From the NCBI RefSeq assembly GCF_023715505.1, contig NZ_JAMBOH010000001.1, forward strand, positions 310,001 to 374,000: a stretch of DNA of 64,000 nt, written 5' to 3'. Below, piece after piece: positions 18,985 to 28,247 of the stretch (position 1 is its first letter; every line of letters starts with the position of its first letter). Made by a program: the position numbers and the translations under genes. Below the pieces are notes generated by a model, which had not been told where the DNA came from, did not search any database, and saw only the letters and a list, made by a program, of their open reading frames with translations. This DNA is from Neobacillus cucumis. Its GTDB lineage: Bacteria > Bacillota > Bacilli > Bacillales_B > DSM-18226.

Positions 18985-20043
18985 TTATTTCATTTTACGA
19001 TTGCTATATTGTTTGGTATCGATACCTCTTTGAGTTAACCAGTGATAGGTTTTACCTGAAATAATGATGGGTGCTTTCTTTAAGTCCGCTATAGACTTTG
19101 CACCTAATGCAGTCATAATCATCGTTAATTCCATATGAAGGTTTTTAATTTCTTCGACTAAAACATCCAATCCTTCCTCTACAAGTATTTGCAAGAAGAA
19201 ACCGGCTAAACCAATAGCGCTGGCGCCAATCGCTAAACCCTTTGCAATATCTGAGCTTGAGGAAAAACCACCGGACCCAATAATGGGAATACCATTAGAA
19301 ACGCTTGCTGCCTCAATGATTGAAATCGGTGTAGGGATCCCCCAATTATTAAAAAACGGCAGCGACTGTTCCCTGCGCTTATTTTCTATTTCGGCAAAAT
19401 TGGTTCCCCCAGAACCTCCCACATCGACAAAGGCAGCACCTGCAGAAAATAAGGATTCAACCGTTTCCCTAGACATACCAAAGCCGACTTCCTTAACAAT
19501 AACCGGCACATCCACACCTCTGGAAATCTTTTCAATTCTATTTAAAGAATCAGTAAAATCCCGATCCCCCTCGGGCATCGTTAGTTCTTGAATGACATTT
19601 AAATGAATTTGCAAGGCATTGGCTCCAATCATATCAATGGCCAATTTAGCATTTTCAATTGTCGCTTCACTACCCAAATTGGCGATGACAATCCCATTTG
19701 GATTCTCCTTACGGACAATTTCATATGTATATCTTTCACGTTTATCTTTGATAGCAGACATTTGTGATCCAACAGCCATTGCAACGCCGGTATGCTTCGC
19801 TGCGATTGCTAGCTGCTTGTTAATTTCATATGTTTTTTCTCCGCCGCCGCCCGTCATTGCATTGATAAAAATTGGCGAACTTAAAGAAAGTTCGCCAATT
19901 ACGTCATTTAATCGAACATCAGACACTTGGATATTTGGTAAGCTTTGGTGAATAAATTGGATATCATCGAAAACTGTAGAACGATTTTGCCTATTTCCCA
20001 AGGCAAAGCGAATATGATCCCATTTTCGTTCAGATCTTGACAC
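18985..20043 (-). CDS. fni: Type 2 isopentenyl-diphosphate delta-isomerase
   Basis: FMN-dependent enzyme that interconverts isopentenyl and dimethylallyl diphosphate, supplying starter units for the prenyl chains made by HepST. Family stretches: [10 protein letters not shown] at the N-terminus, [21 protein letters not shown] near 58, [14 protein letters not shown] near 212 and [19 protein letters not shown] near 260. Start is GTG at 20043 behind a GGTGATG site. It lies 11 bases after ypfD and could be co-transcribed with it. Confidence 0.94.
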   Translation of the reverse strand: MSRSERKWDHIRFALGNRQNRSTVFDDIQFIHQSLPNIQVSDVRLNDVIGELSLSSPIFINAMTGGGGEKTYEINKQLAIAAKHTGVAMAVGSQMSAIKDKRERYTYEIVRKENPNGIVIANLGSEATIENAKLAIDMIGANALQIHLNVIQELTMPEGDRDFTDSLNRIEKISRGVDVPVIVKEVGFGMSRETVESLFSAGAAFVDVGGSGGTNFAEIENKRREQSLPFFNNWGIPTPISIIEAASVSNGIPIIGSGGFSSSSDIAKGLAIGASAIGLAGFFLQILVEEGLDVLVEEIKNLHMELTMIMTALGAKSIADLKKAPIIISGKTYHWLTQRGIDTKQYSNRKMK

Positions 20044-20054
20044 TTACATCACCA

Positions 20055-21194
20055 TTATTTTCCTAGATTCTTTAGTTTATCTCCGATCATTTCTCCAAGC
20101 TGGAACCCTTTAGATTCTTCAGGTAGCTCGTAATCAAAATTTTCCTCAGCCTCTTTTTCAAGCAATTCCTTTATGCTTAATGATAAACGCTGATCTTGTT
20201 GGTTTACATCAAGTACCTTCACTTGTACTTCTTGACCCTCTTTTAAAACTTCATGCGGAGTTCCAATATGTTTATGAGCAATTTGAGAAATATGAACAAG
20301 TCCTTCTACACCAGGGAATACTTCCACAAAAGCTCCATAAGAAACTAATCTTTTCACTGTTCCATTTAAAACACTTCCTTTAGGAGCTTTTTCAGAGATA
20401 TCACTCCAAGGTCCTGCAAGTGTTTCTTTTATGGATAATGAAATTCTCTCATTATCCGGATCAACACTTAATACTTTCACTTTCACTTGCTGTCCTTCTT
20501 GGACAACGTCAGAAGGCTTATTAACATGTTCATGGGATAACTGAGAAATATGAACTAACCCATCAATTCCGCCGATATCTACAAATGCACCAAAATCAGT
20601 TATTCTTTGTACGGTTCCATCAATAACCTGTCCCACTTCTAAAGAACTAAGACGGTTTTGCTTTAACTTTCCTTTTTCTTCTTCTACAACTGCACGATGT
20701 GAGAGGATTAAACGATTTTTTTCCTTATCTAGTTCAACGATTTTAAATGATAGCGTACGTCCTTTGTAGTCGCTGAAATCCTCAACAAAATGAGCTTCAA
20801 CAAGGGATGCAGGAACAAATCCACGAACGCCAAGGTCCACAACTAGTCCGCCTTTTACAACGTCCTTAACCTCTGTTTCGAAAACCTCTCCAGCTTGAAA
20901 TTTTTGCTCTAAGCTTTCCCAAGCTTTTTCAGCATCCACTTTCCGTTTTGATAGTACTAAAGCATCTTCTTCTACCTTAGTCACTTCTAATTCGAGTTCA
21001 TCGCCTTCTTGAACAGCATCAGATGCCTTTTCAATATGAAGACTTGATAGTTCACTGATTGGGATAATACCATCAAGCTTACTGCCTGGAATATTCACAA
21101 GCACCTGTTTTTCCTCTACCTTAGTAACTTGTCCAGTTACTTTATCCCCGATTTCAAAGTTTTTAACTTCTACTTGATTTAGTTCTTCCGACAT
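20055..21194 (-). CDS. ypfD: S1-domain RNA-binding protein (30S ribosomal protein S1 homolog)
   Basis: Carries four S1 RNA-binding repeats, beginning near residues 16, 100, 187 and 272; the last two are the best conserved (GTVQRITDFGAFVDIGGIDG and GTVKRLVSYGAFVEVFPGV). At 379 residues it is the short firmicute form, not the six-repeat enterobacterial S1, and is often non-essential in Bacillus. The ATG at 21194 follows AAGGAGGAAT. It sits downstream of cmk-plsC, its usual partner genes. Confidence 0.92.
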   Translation of the reverse strand: MSEELNQVEVKNFEIGDKVTGQVTKVEEKQVLVNIPGSKLDGIIPISELSSLHIEKASDAVQEGDELELEVTKVEEDALVLSKRKVDAEKAWESLEQKFQAGEVFETEVKDVVKGGLVVDLGVRGFVPASLVEAHFVEDFSDYKGRTLSFKIVELDKEKNRLILSHRAVVEEEKGKLKQNRLSSLEVGQVIDGTVQRITDFGAFVDIGGIDGLVHISQLSHEHVNKPSDVVQEGQQVKVKVLSVDPDNERISLSIKETLAGPWSDISEKAPKGSVLNGTVKRLVSYGAFVEVFPGVEGLVHISQIAHKHIGTPHEVLKEGQEVQVKVLDVNQQDQRLSLSIKELLEKEAEENFDYELPEESKGFQLGEMIGDKLKNLGK

Positions 21195-21356
21195 ATGTAT
21201 TCCTCCTTATTCCATTTACTCTAAAAAATCTATATATGATTTGGTGAGAAGCAGACTGCATACACCATATATAAAATAAAACATAACACATAGAATTTTC
21301 AAAAAAAATCTCTTTTTATTAACTTCTTACAAATAGCCTTTTTTGTCAAGCAGAAC

Positions 21357-21944
21357 CTATTTATGCTCTTTTATAAGTTTATCGATTTCTGACATAATTA
21401 ATTCAGTAACCTGCTCTGCCGAAGCTTTTGTTTGCCTCATTTCAGTCATATCGATTGGTTTACCATAAACCATTTTTAATTTTTTGAGACTTTTATACGG
21501 ACCAATAACGGCACATGGAACAACATATGCTTCCGTTCTTAATGCAAAAAAGCCAGCCCCTGAAAGTCCTTTACCTAGTTCCCCGGTTTTGCTTCTGGTT
21601 CCTTCCGGAAAGAGTCCAAATACGTGTCCGTCTTTTAAAAGCTTTAAACCAGTCCGTAGAGCCTCTCGGTCACTGAATCCTCTTTTTACAGGGAAGGCAT
21701 TACATTTTCTAACGATTCCTCCAAGTACCGGGACCTGAAAAAGCTCATCTTTGGCCATATAATGCACTGGACGAGGACACATAATTCCGACAACGATTGG
21801 GTCAATTACAGAGATATGGTTGGAGCAAAGTAGCACTCCGCCCTCTTTCGGGATATTTTCTACCCCAATTGCTTGTATTCGGTACCATGGTTTGAAGATG
21901 GTATAAACCACCGATCTGGCAAAATCATAAAATGTCACACTCAA
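21357..21944 (-). CDS. plsC: 1-acyl-sn-glycerol-3-phosphate acyltransferase family protein
   Basis: Transfers an acyl group to lysophosphatidate in phospholipid synthesis, at the inner membrane face. The 195-residue protein shows the acyltransferase motif NHISVIDP (the NHxxxxD active site) near residue 42, [16 protein letters not shown], and the substrate-binding [10 protein letters not shown] near 111. The TTG start at 21944 overlaps the cmk stop by four bases, so translation is coupled; a GTG two codons later is an alternative. Symbol assigned by family, not by proven activity. Confidence 0.88.
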   Translation of the reverse strand: MSVTFYDFARSVVYTIFKPWYRIQAIGVENIPKEGGVLLCSNHISVIDPIVVGIMCPRPVHYMAKDELFQVPVLGGIVRKCNAFPVKRGFSDREALRTGLKLLKDGHVFGLFPEGTRSKTGELGKGLSGAGFFALRTEAYVVPCAVIGPYKSLKKLKMVYGKPIDMTEMRQTKASAEQVTELIMSEIDKLIKEHK

Positions 21945-22615
21945 CCAATCCTTTCATTCACCAGTGTCATTATTTTTCCGACAACATCAGGGATGGTCAA
22001 AGAGGTTGTGTCGATTTCGATTGCATCACTTGCCTTCTTCAAAGGAGCTACTTCTCTTTCTGAGTCGATCTTATCCCGCATAGCAATTTCTTCTTTTAAT
22101 TTTTCCAAATCAGAAGGGAAGCCTTTCTCTAAATTTTCAGCATGCCGCCTTTCAGCTCTCTCTTCCACACTTGCTAGCAAAAATACTTTTACTTCTGCGT
22201 TTGGTAATACATGCGTTCCAATGTCACGTCCATCCATCACCACACCTCCAGCAGTGGCAAATGCCTGCTGTCTCTTCACCATTTCTTGTCGAACTTTTGG
22301 CTGTCTTGCGACATAGGACACAGAATTGGTTACGTCAGCAGAACGAATCAAATCCGTTACATCAAGGTTGTCAAGAAAGACCAATTGCCCTTTAGTGGAT
22401 GGTTTCAGTTCAATATCTGTCGATAAGAGCGTGGCCAATAATGCTGCTTCATCTTCCAGATCGAGTTGGTTAATGATAGCTTTATATGTTAATGCTCTGT
22501 ACATCGCACCTGTATCAATATAAATATAAGAAAGATTTTCTGCCACAATTTTTGCTACTGTACTTTTACCGGCTGCGGCTGGGCCGTCAATTGCAATTGA
22601 TATTTTATTTTTCAT
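21941..22615 (-). CDS. cmk: Cytidylate kinase
   Basis: Phosphorylates CMP and dCMP. Walker [10 protein letters not shown] near residue 12, [10 protein letters not shown] near 33, and [19 protein letters not shown] near 123 identify it. The 224-residue version from ATG 22615 matches B. subtilis Cmk exactly in length; AGGAGG precedes it by four bases. A longer frame to 22636 includes the ribosome site itself. It heads cmk-plsC-ypfD. Confidence 0.96.
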   Translation of the reverse strand: MKNKISIAIDGPAAAGKSTVAKIVAENLSYIYIDTGAMYRALTYKAIINQLDLEDEAALLATLLSTDIELKPSTKGQLVFLDNLDVTDLIRSADVTNSVSYVARQPKVRQEMVKRQQAFATAGGVVMDGRDIGTHVLPNAEVKVFLLASVEERAERRHAENLEKGFPSDLEKLKEEIAMRDKIDSEREVAPLKKASDAIEIDTTSLTIPDVVGKIMTLVNERIG

Positions 22616-22763
22616 AAATCCTCCTAATGCACTCATGATCGTCTCATCTACCTTATTTATTTTACCACAAGATAAGGATATGCCTCTTTTTTTTATCTTT
22701 TTAATAAAAGAAAAATCCAGATTTAAACCTATTTTTAATATTATAATTGCCAGCCATAATCCA

Positions 22764-22826
22764 TAAAAAAATAGGAAAGTATAAACCTTCCGATTAGAGG
22801 AAGTCTTTATACTTTCCTATTTCATT
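22764..22826 (-). terminator. Terminator after ypfB
   Basis: Minus strand AAATAGGAAAGTATAAA pairs with TTTATACTTTCCTATTT around a smaller inner hairpin (CTTCC/GGAAG), then T residues. A very long stem of about 17 base pairs. Confidence 0.85.
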
Positions 22827-22849
22827 TGTTCATGCAATACCTTGGGTTG

Positions 22850-23032
22850 CTAGTCTTTCCCCTGAAAGGTTTGCAGAATATCGGTTAATGTATTTTCATT
22901 AACTCCTTCATACTTTGTTAAATTCTTTATTTGCGGAAAGATATTCATCTGGTGGAGCAGGAATTGTGATAGAAAGAGAAAGAGAAATTGAACTATCACC
23001 AATTTTATTAAAAATCTCTCTACCTTTTTCAT
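22850..23032 (-). CDS. ypfB: YpfB family small membrane protein (DUF5359)
   Basis: A 60-residue protein with one membrane helix near the N-terminus (MKKVERFLIKLVIVQFLFLF) and a hydrophilic tail, so likely one-pass and facing outward or in the cytoplasm; function unknown. The ATG at 23032 has a GGGGTGAT site six bases away. It lies between ypeB and cmk, the position of B. subtilis ypfB. The PilZ gene ypfA expected beside it is not present. Confidence 0.75.
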   Translation of the reverse strand: MKKVERFLIKLVIVQFLFLFLSQFLLHQMNIFPQIKNLTKYEGVNENTLTDILQTFQGKD

Positions 23033-23140
23033 GCCAATCACCCCAATATGGATATGTTCTTAGTATTGGAGCAGACTACCTAATTTATTCTTTGGTCAGA
23101 CAATACGGACTGATAAAAAAGGGAAATAGGCGTGTTTTCC

Positions 23141-24490
23141 CTATAAAACATCTTCGTACGTTGCTTCTGCATTTTTCAGTTTTTCTACTTCCTCTTCTAA
23201 TCCTGTTTTAGCATTAATAAAGATTCGGTACGTATCATCGCCCAATGTCCCTAAGAACTCATAGCACAACACATCTTGATTTATATCATTAGTAATCAAC
23301 GCTTGACGTTGTTCCATTACCTTTAATTTTGGATTTACTTTAGCCCGAGCTTGTTCAAGAGTGAGAGCAGGTTTTTCAATTGTCCGAGTTTGAAATGATT
23401 TTAGGTATTCTTCAGCGGAGACACCAATTATATCGCCATTATCCAGTGCTACTTTGACTTTCACTGCTTCTGGATAGATTCTCACACCATTTATATTTGT
23501 AACAAAATCAAATACTCCAACATTATCATACTGAGTGCTCTCAAATGTTTCCAAATTTCCAAATCCATTCTCCTTCAAAAATGCTGCAGCCTTATTGTTG
23601 GCATCATTTAAACTCAAAGATTGTTTTTTTATATCCCGATTATTAATAAACCAAATCGGATGCCCTGCCTTTTTAGTAATATCCATACTTGCCTCTTGAC
23701 CTGCTTTTTTATTTTCGATGGATATACTGTAAAAACCAAAATCAGAGCCCTTTCCATTGTCCGTGACTTTTACATTGGCATTTCCATCAATTTTTATATA
23801 CCTTTTCGCAATTTGGATAGCGTCTTTTCTAGTAATGGTTTTCCCTTTAATTTTCTTAAAGTTTTCATCCTTCTTTTGCAGATTGGAAAAGGTAGGGCCC
23901 ATATCTGATTCTTCATAGCCTGAGACTGTTTTTTCAACGGTCTTAAAACCATCAATGATCGTATTGTCGGTGTTCTCTTTTCCGGAGGCAAGTGCGAGTT
24001 CCACATCCATCCAACGAAGATTATTTTTCAAAACCATATGCTGTACATTTCGCAGCTCGTTTTGAATATCACCAGACTGCTTGTAAAGTACTTGAAGCGT
24101 TTTATATTCCTTATCTGTTAATGGTTCCTTCGATAAATCTCTAACTGCCGTCCGATAGCTAAAATTTCCAATATTAGCCAAAAACTCCTCTGTTTTATTG
24201 AACGGCAATAATGTTAACGGCAGCTGTCCGACATCGCTATGTGCCTGCGAAGTAAGTCTCCATACTTCTATTAAGGAGGGAGATAAGGATTCTTTGGAAT
24301 TCATCGCAAGTGTAGTCCCAATTTTATCATTTAATAAATCCATCCGATAAGAAAGATTGTGGAATGCCCGTTGATAATTGTTTTCTGCATTGATTAGTAC
24401 TGCATTTTTTTCCTGATGTTCTTGGTAACCCCAATAAGCCGTTCCCGCAATACCGACAGCGAGAACGCCTATCAACATTCCTCTAATCAA
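23141..24490 (-). CDS. ypeB: Germination protein YpeB
   Basis: Spore protein required to localise and protect the cortex-lytic enzyme SleB. The 449-residue chain has one N-terminal membrane anchor (MIRGMLIGVLAVGIAGTAYWG), a helical N-domain, then PepSY-like repeats (for example ITRKDAIQIAKRYI near 215 and LTLEQARAKVNPKL near 370) thought to restrain SleB. Start is TTG at 24490 with GGGGTGAG. It follows sleB by 14 bases in the invariant sleB-ypeB order, expected in the forespore. Confidence 0.95.
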   Translation of the reverse strand: MIRGMLIGVLAVGIAGTAYWGYQEHQEKNAVLINAENNYQRAFHNLSYRMDLLNDKIGTTLAMNSKESLSPSLIEVWRLTSQAHSDVGQLPLTLLPFNKTEEFLANIGNFSYRTAVRDLSKEPLTDKEYKTLQVLYKQSGDIQNELRNVQHMVLKNNLRWMDVELALASGKENTDNTIIDGFKTVEKTVSGYEESDMGPTFSNLQKKDENFKKIKGKTITRKDAIQIAKRYIKIDGNANVKVTDNGKGSDFGFYSISIENKKAGQEASMDITKKAGHPIWFINNRDIKKQSLSLNDANNKAAAFLKENGFGNLETFESTQYDNVGVFDFVTNINGVRIYPEAVKVKVALDNGDIIGVSAEEYLKSFQTRTIEKPALTLEQARAKVNPKLKVMEQRQALITNDINQDVLCYEFLGTLGDDTYRIFINAKTGLEEEVEKLKNAEATYEDVL

Positions 24491-24504
24491 TTGAACTCAC
24501 CCCT

Positions 24505-25251
24505 TTATTTACAGAAAATATGCTTGCCAATTCGTTTTATTTGCGGTCTGCCCCAAATCCATCCACTTGTGGCAGTGGCTGGATTAAAGTAGTACAATGC
24601 TTCTCCCGTAGGATCCCATCCATTAATGGCATCTATTACCGCTTTTTTGGAAGATTCATTTGGTGTCAGCCAAATTTGCCCATCGGCAACAGCTGTAAAG
24701 GCACCAGGTTCAAAAATCACTCCGGAAACTGTGTTTGGAAATGATGCACTATTTACTCGGTTCAAAATTACAGAAGCTACTGCTACCTGACCAATATACG
24801 GTTCTCCTCTTGATTCACCGTGAACAGCATTGGCCATTAAGCGAATATCATTTTGTGAGTAACCTTTTGGTGTATTTAATGCTGTCGGTTTTTTTGCAGC
24901 AGCCTTAGGTGGAGCAGATTTTTGTGCGGTTTGTTTGTTATATTTGGTGGCTTTTGTTAATTTTACTTTGGTTGTAGCTCCTGCAATTCCATCAATTGGA
25001 AGACCAAATTCATATTGGAAATTTCGTAATGCCCAATACGTCCCCCATCCAAATACCCCATCTGTTTTTCCATGGTAAAAGCCTATATACTTGAGCCTTG
25101 ATTGAAGCTCAATTACATCCTCTCCTACCGCTCCTCTTTGAATTACTTGATTTGAAAAGGCATGTACCTTTTGCCCCTCCAAAAAAGAGACTGGTATCGT
25201 GCATGTAAAGAGTAAGATGAACAATCTGATTAGGATGCTTTTCTTTATCAT
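24505..25251 (-). CDS. sleB: Spore cortex-lytic enzyme SleB
   Basis: Lytic transglycosylase that breaks muramic-lactam-containing cortex during germination. Domains of the 248-residue protein: a signal peptide (about 1-31), a peptidoglycan-binding repeat (IQRGAVGEDVIELQSRLKYI, near 38-98), a linker rich in lysine and proline, and a Hydrolase_2 catalytic domain from about 133 with the conserved glutamate in VHGESRGEPYIGQVAVASV. ATG at 25251 follows GGGGG. A clear sigma-G promoter was looked for upstream and not found. Confidence 0.96.
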   Translation of the reverse strand: MIKKSILIRLFILLFTCTIPVSFLEGQKVHAFSNQVIQRGAVGEDVIELQSRLKYIGFYHGKTDGVFGWGTYWALRNFQYEFGLPIDGIAGATTKVKLTKATKYNKQTAQKSAPPKAAAKKPTALNTPKGYSQNDIRLMANAVHGESRGEPYIGQVAVASVILNRVNSASFPNTVSGVIFEPGAFTAVADGQIWLTPNESSKKAVIDAINGWDPTGEALYYFNPATATSGWIWGRPQIKRIGKHIFCK

Positions 25252-25333
25252 GGATTAATAACCCCCATTATGAATCTTTTTTACATTAAACCTATTTTTT
25301 GTTTTATTGGTGTTTTTATTCCATTTCATGCAG

Positions 25334-25369
25334 AAAAAAACCCTCCAACAATATGTGAAGGGTTTTAAA
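25334..25369 (-). terminator. Terminator after prsW
   Basis: Minus strand ACCCTTCACA...TTGGAGGGT stem followed by TTTTTTTC, just past the prsW stop; prevents read-through into sleB. Confidence 0.75.
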
Positions 25370-25384
25370 ATGATTTGAAGTTGG

Positions 25385-26077
25385 TTAAACAGGTGCTTGT
25401 GCCTTTTGTTCTGGATATTGTTTTTTAAAATGATTGGCACTTAAAATTTTTGCTTTTTTTACTTTACGCAACCCAAACCACCAAAGGAAAACCATAAATG
25501 GCAAAATAATATACAACCAGTTTTCAAGTGAAATTAAAATAAAGTCATAGGATCCATGCAAAAGAATTGGCAAAAGCAGCGATAATAATATCCATTTTGC
25601 TTTATTACCCTTAGTAAATTTTGCTTTTCCAAGATAAAAGCCCATAATAACGCCAAATAAAGCATGACTTGAAACCGGTAGTAAAGCACGAGTCATCGCA
25701 TGCTCAATTCCATTAGCCACTAAATAAAAGATATTTTCAACAGTTGCAAAACCAAGGGAAACGGATACGCCATATACAATACCATCAAACGGTTCATCGA
25801 ATTCAACATGCTGATATATAAGATAAAATAGGATAAACCATTTAAAGAACTCTTCCAAAATGCCTGATCCAAAAAAGGCATCAAATAAATCGGTTTTTAA
25901 TAACTGCTCCGTTTCCAAAACATGTTGGATAAACATAATTGGAAAAACGAGCAGAACTCCATACAAAAATGTCCGAAAAACCAAGGAAACAGGCTCTGGT
26001 TCATATTCATCTTTTAAATAAAAGTAACTAAGTAAGGCCAAACCTGGAGCAATTGCGGCCGATAATATTCCAAGCAT
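25385..26077 (-). CDS. prsW: Membrane protease PrsW
   Basis: Polytopic protease that makes the first cut in anti-sigma factor RsiW under envelope stress. The 230-residue protein has about seven helices and the family catalytic motifs: EEFFKW near residue 67, a central [11 protein letters not shown], and HGSYDFIL near 170. The ATG at 26077 ([12 protein letters not shown]) has a GAGGT site and matches the 218-residue B. subtilis start; a longer frame to 26095 lacks support. Located upstream of sleB as in B. subtilis. Confidence 0.93.
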   Translation of the reverse strand: MLGILSAAIAPGLALLSYFYLKDEYEPEPVSLVFRTFLYGVLLVFPIMFIQHVLETEQLLKTDLFDAFFGSGILEEFFKWFILFYLIYQHVEFDEPFDGIVYGVSVSLGFATVENIFYLVANGIEHAMTRALLPVSSHALFGVIMGFYLGKAKFTKGNKAKWILLSLLLPILLHGSYDFILISLENWLYIILPFMVFLWWFGLRKVKKAKILSANHFKKQYPEQKAQAPV

Positions 26078-26173
26078 TCTGGACCTCTTTTCCAATCCTT
26101 TTTCTTAATGGTACCATGTATAGCCCGCAAAGAAAACGAAAGATTCATTCCAGCTGCCGAGTTAGACCACATT

Positions 26174-27133
26174 TTAAAAGTTGATGTTTTCTAGGCCGCT
26201 GGCTAGCGAAACAGCTAATTTCATCCTTGCCTTCTTAGAATCATTATCACTTCCAAGAATAACTCCCTTTTTATAAAGGTCATATGCACTACCTTCATAA
26301 TCATAAGTTGTATAGACAGCTCCTTCTTCAGCACTGGTTGTAATGACTAATTTTATCCCTGCCTTTATGGACCTTTCGATTTCTTCCATCATTTTCGGAG
26401 CTACTTGGCCTCGCCCCACTCCTTCAAGAATGATTCCAGCAACACCTGCTTCTCGGGCAGCTTTAATAAATTTCCCATCTGCTCCGATATAGCACTTAAT
26501 AATTTCTACATCAGGAATTGGGGATTTTATTTGATAATGCTCTCTTCTTATCGGTTTCTGGAATACATGGACATTGTCATTATCAATGATTCCAAGGTAG
26601 CCGAACCCAAATACATTAAATCCTTGGATGTTAGAGGCATGTTCTTTTTTGACGTATCTGGCAGCAAAAATTCGTTCATTAAAAACAACCACTGTGCCAA
26701 CATTATGTAAATCCGGTGAACAAGCAGAATAGATAGCATGGCGCAAATTAATGAACACATCACTGCCTAACTCTTCCGGTGAACGCTGCGAGCCTGTGAC
26801 AACAACAGGACGGTGGTCGTTAATGGTTAGATCAAGAAAGTAAGATGTTTCCTCCATTGTATCTGTCCCATGGGTGACAACAATACCTGAAACGGTCTCA
26901 TCCTTAAAGTAATCCTCTATTTTATTCCTTAGAACGACTAAATCGTCAAATGTAATATGTATACTCGCTTTTTGAAAAACAGATTCAACAATTACTTCTA
27001 TTTCATTTGGCAGATTACACATTGCAGCCAGTTCTTCACCAGTTATAGCTCCCGAAGCTAATTTTCCAGAGGTTTTATTTGGTTTGCTGGCAATCGTCCC
27101 CCCGGTTGTTAATAGAACAACCTTTTTCATCAT
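26174..27133 (-). CDS. ansA: L-asparaginase, type I
   Basis: Hydrolyses asparagine to aspartate and ammonia. The 319-residue protein begins MKKVVLLTTGGTIAS with the catalytic threonine in TGGTIAS, and has the second signature VVTHGTDTMEET near 85 with the second threonine and aspartate, so both active-site triads are present. No signal peptide, hence cytosolic. It starts (ATG 27133) just after the ypdA stop and shares its GGGTGATG site, so the two are translationally linked. B. subtilis lacks an asparaginase at this place. Confidence 0.94.
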   Translation of the reverse strand: MMKKVVLLTTGGTIASKPNKTSGKLASGAITGEELAAMCNLPNEIEVIVESVFQKASIHITFDDLVVLRNKIEDYFKDETVSGIVVTHGTDTMEETSYFLDLTINDHRPVVVTGSQRSPEELGSDVFINLRHAIYSACSPDLHNVGTVVVFNERIFAARYVKKEHASNIQGFNVFGFGYLGIIDNDNVHVFQKPIRREHYQIKSPIPDVEIIKCYIGADGKFIKAAREAGVAGIILEGVGRGQVAPKMMEEIERSIKAGIKLVITTSAEEGAVYTTYDYEGSAYDLYKKGVILGSDNDSKKARMKLAVSLASGLENINF

Positions 27134-27136
27134 TCA

Positions 27137-28114
27137 TCACCCTTTACCATCAATATCTAGTATAGCTTGTGCGATTTGTCCGCCATGAAAACGGCCATTT
27201 TCTATAAAAATCTCATTTGCATTATTTCCTGCTGCAATCACACCAGCAATAAAGATCCCGCTGATATTGGTTTCCATTGAATTTGGGTTATAAAAAGGTC
27301 TTCCTGTTTCTTTATCAATTTTAATACCCATCTCCACTAGGAATTCATGATCAGGATGGTATCCAGTCATCGCAAAGACAAAGTCATTTTGTATGGTCCT
27401 TAGTTCCCCATCCTTAACATATATTACTTGATTAGCTCTAATTTCTTTTACATCTGCTTGAAATTCCATCGTGATGATCTCATTTCTTACTAATGATTCA
27501 AACTCAGGCAGAATCCATGGTTTTATACTCGGTGAATATTCCTTGCCACGGTATAAGACCGTTACTCGAGCTCCTGCCTTCACTAGCTCAAGTGCGGCAT
27601 CGACACTTGAATTTTTACCTCCAATGACACAAACATCTTTATCAAAATAGGGATGTGCCTCCTTAAAATAATGGAAAACCTTTGGTAAGTTTTCACCTGG
27701 CACATTCATATAGTTAGGATGGTCATAATAACCTGTTGCGATCACAACATAACGAGTCTCATATGTATCTTTATCCGTCTTGACCTGGAATAATTGTTCC
27801 TCTTTAGGTTTAGATACTGATGAAACTGTTTCAAAGGCATTAATCCGCAGCTGTTTACGCTTAGCAACTTCCCGATAATACACAAGCGCCTGGTTCCGTT
27901 TGGGCTTATAACTATCTGTAACAAAGGGAAAACCGCCAATTTCTAATTTTTCACTTGTACTAAAAAAGGTTTGATGGGTGGGATAATGATAGATGGAGTT
28001 TACAACATTACCCTTTTCGATTATTAAAGGATTCTTCCCAATTTCTTGTAAGGCAATCGCTGCTGCTAATCCACAGGGACCACCGCCAATAATGATAATA
28101 TCTTCTATATGCAT
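27137..28114 (-). CDS. ypdA: Bacillithiol-disulfide reductase YpdA (Bdr)
   Basis: FAD/NADPH flavoprotein that reduces oxidised bacillithiol. The 325-residue chain has the FAD-binding IIIGGGPCGLAAAIALQ with the CxxA-type cysteine at residue 14, the YFPTH-like 'HYPTHQTFFSTS', and an NADPH-binding VCVIGGKNSSVDAALEL near 165. The ATG at 28114 lies nine bases after AAGGAG; a TTG at 28123 abuts the site. It precedes ansA and follows gudB, as in B. subtilis apart from ansA. Confidence 0.93.
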   Translation of the reverse strand: MHIEDIIIIGGGPCGLAAAIALQEIGKNPLIIEKGNVVNSIYHYPTHQTFFSTSEKLEIGGFPFVTDSYKPKRNQALVYYREVAKRKQLRINAFETVSSVSKPKEEQLFQVKTDKDTYETRYVVIATGYYDHPNYMNVPGENLPKVFHYFKEAHPYFDKDVCVIGGKNSSVDAALELVKAGARVTVLYRGKEYSPSIKPWILPEFESLVRNEIITMEFQADVKEIRANQVIYVKDGELRTIQNDFVFAMTGYHPDHEFLVEMGIKIDKETGRPFYNPNSMETNISGIFIAGVIAAGNNANEIFIENGRFHGGQIAQAILDIDGKG

Positions 28115-28166
28115 TAAGCCCAACTCCTTAAAAACGGAATACTTATATGAAAGGATATTTTACTGC

Positions 28167-28206
28167 AAAAAAAATCTCCTACCGTAACATGATAGGAGAT
28201 TTTTCA
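28167..28206 (-). terminator. Terminator after gudB
   Basis: Minus strand AAATCTCCTATCA / ...GTAGGAGATTT followed by TTTTTTGC. A strong 12-base stem. Confidence 0.85.
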
Positions 28207-28247
28207 TTTAGTTTCAACAAACAAAACTTTAATATCGTTGAGGTAGA

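Noticed and set aside
25252..25330. Sigma-G promoter before sleB
   Set aside because: A CATAATG occurs but sits directly against the ribosome site and has no -35; no convincing box found.
25255..25440. 61-codon minus-strand frame between prsW and sleB
   Set aside because: Crosses the prsW terminator and 3' end in another frame; no ribosome site.
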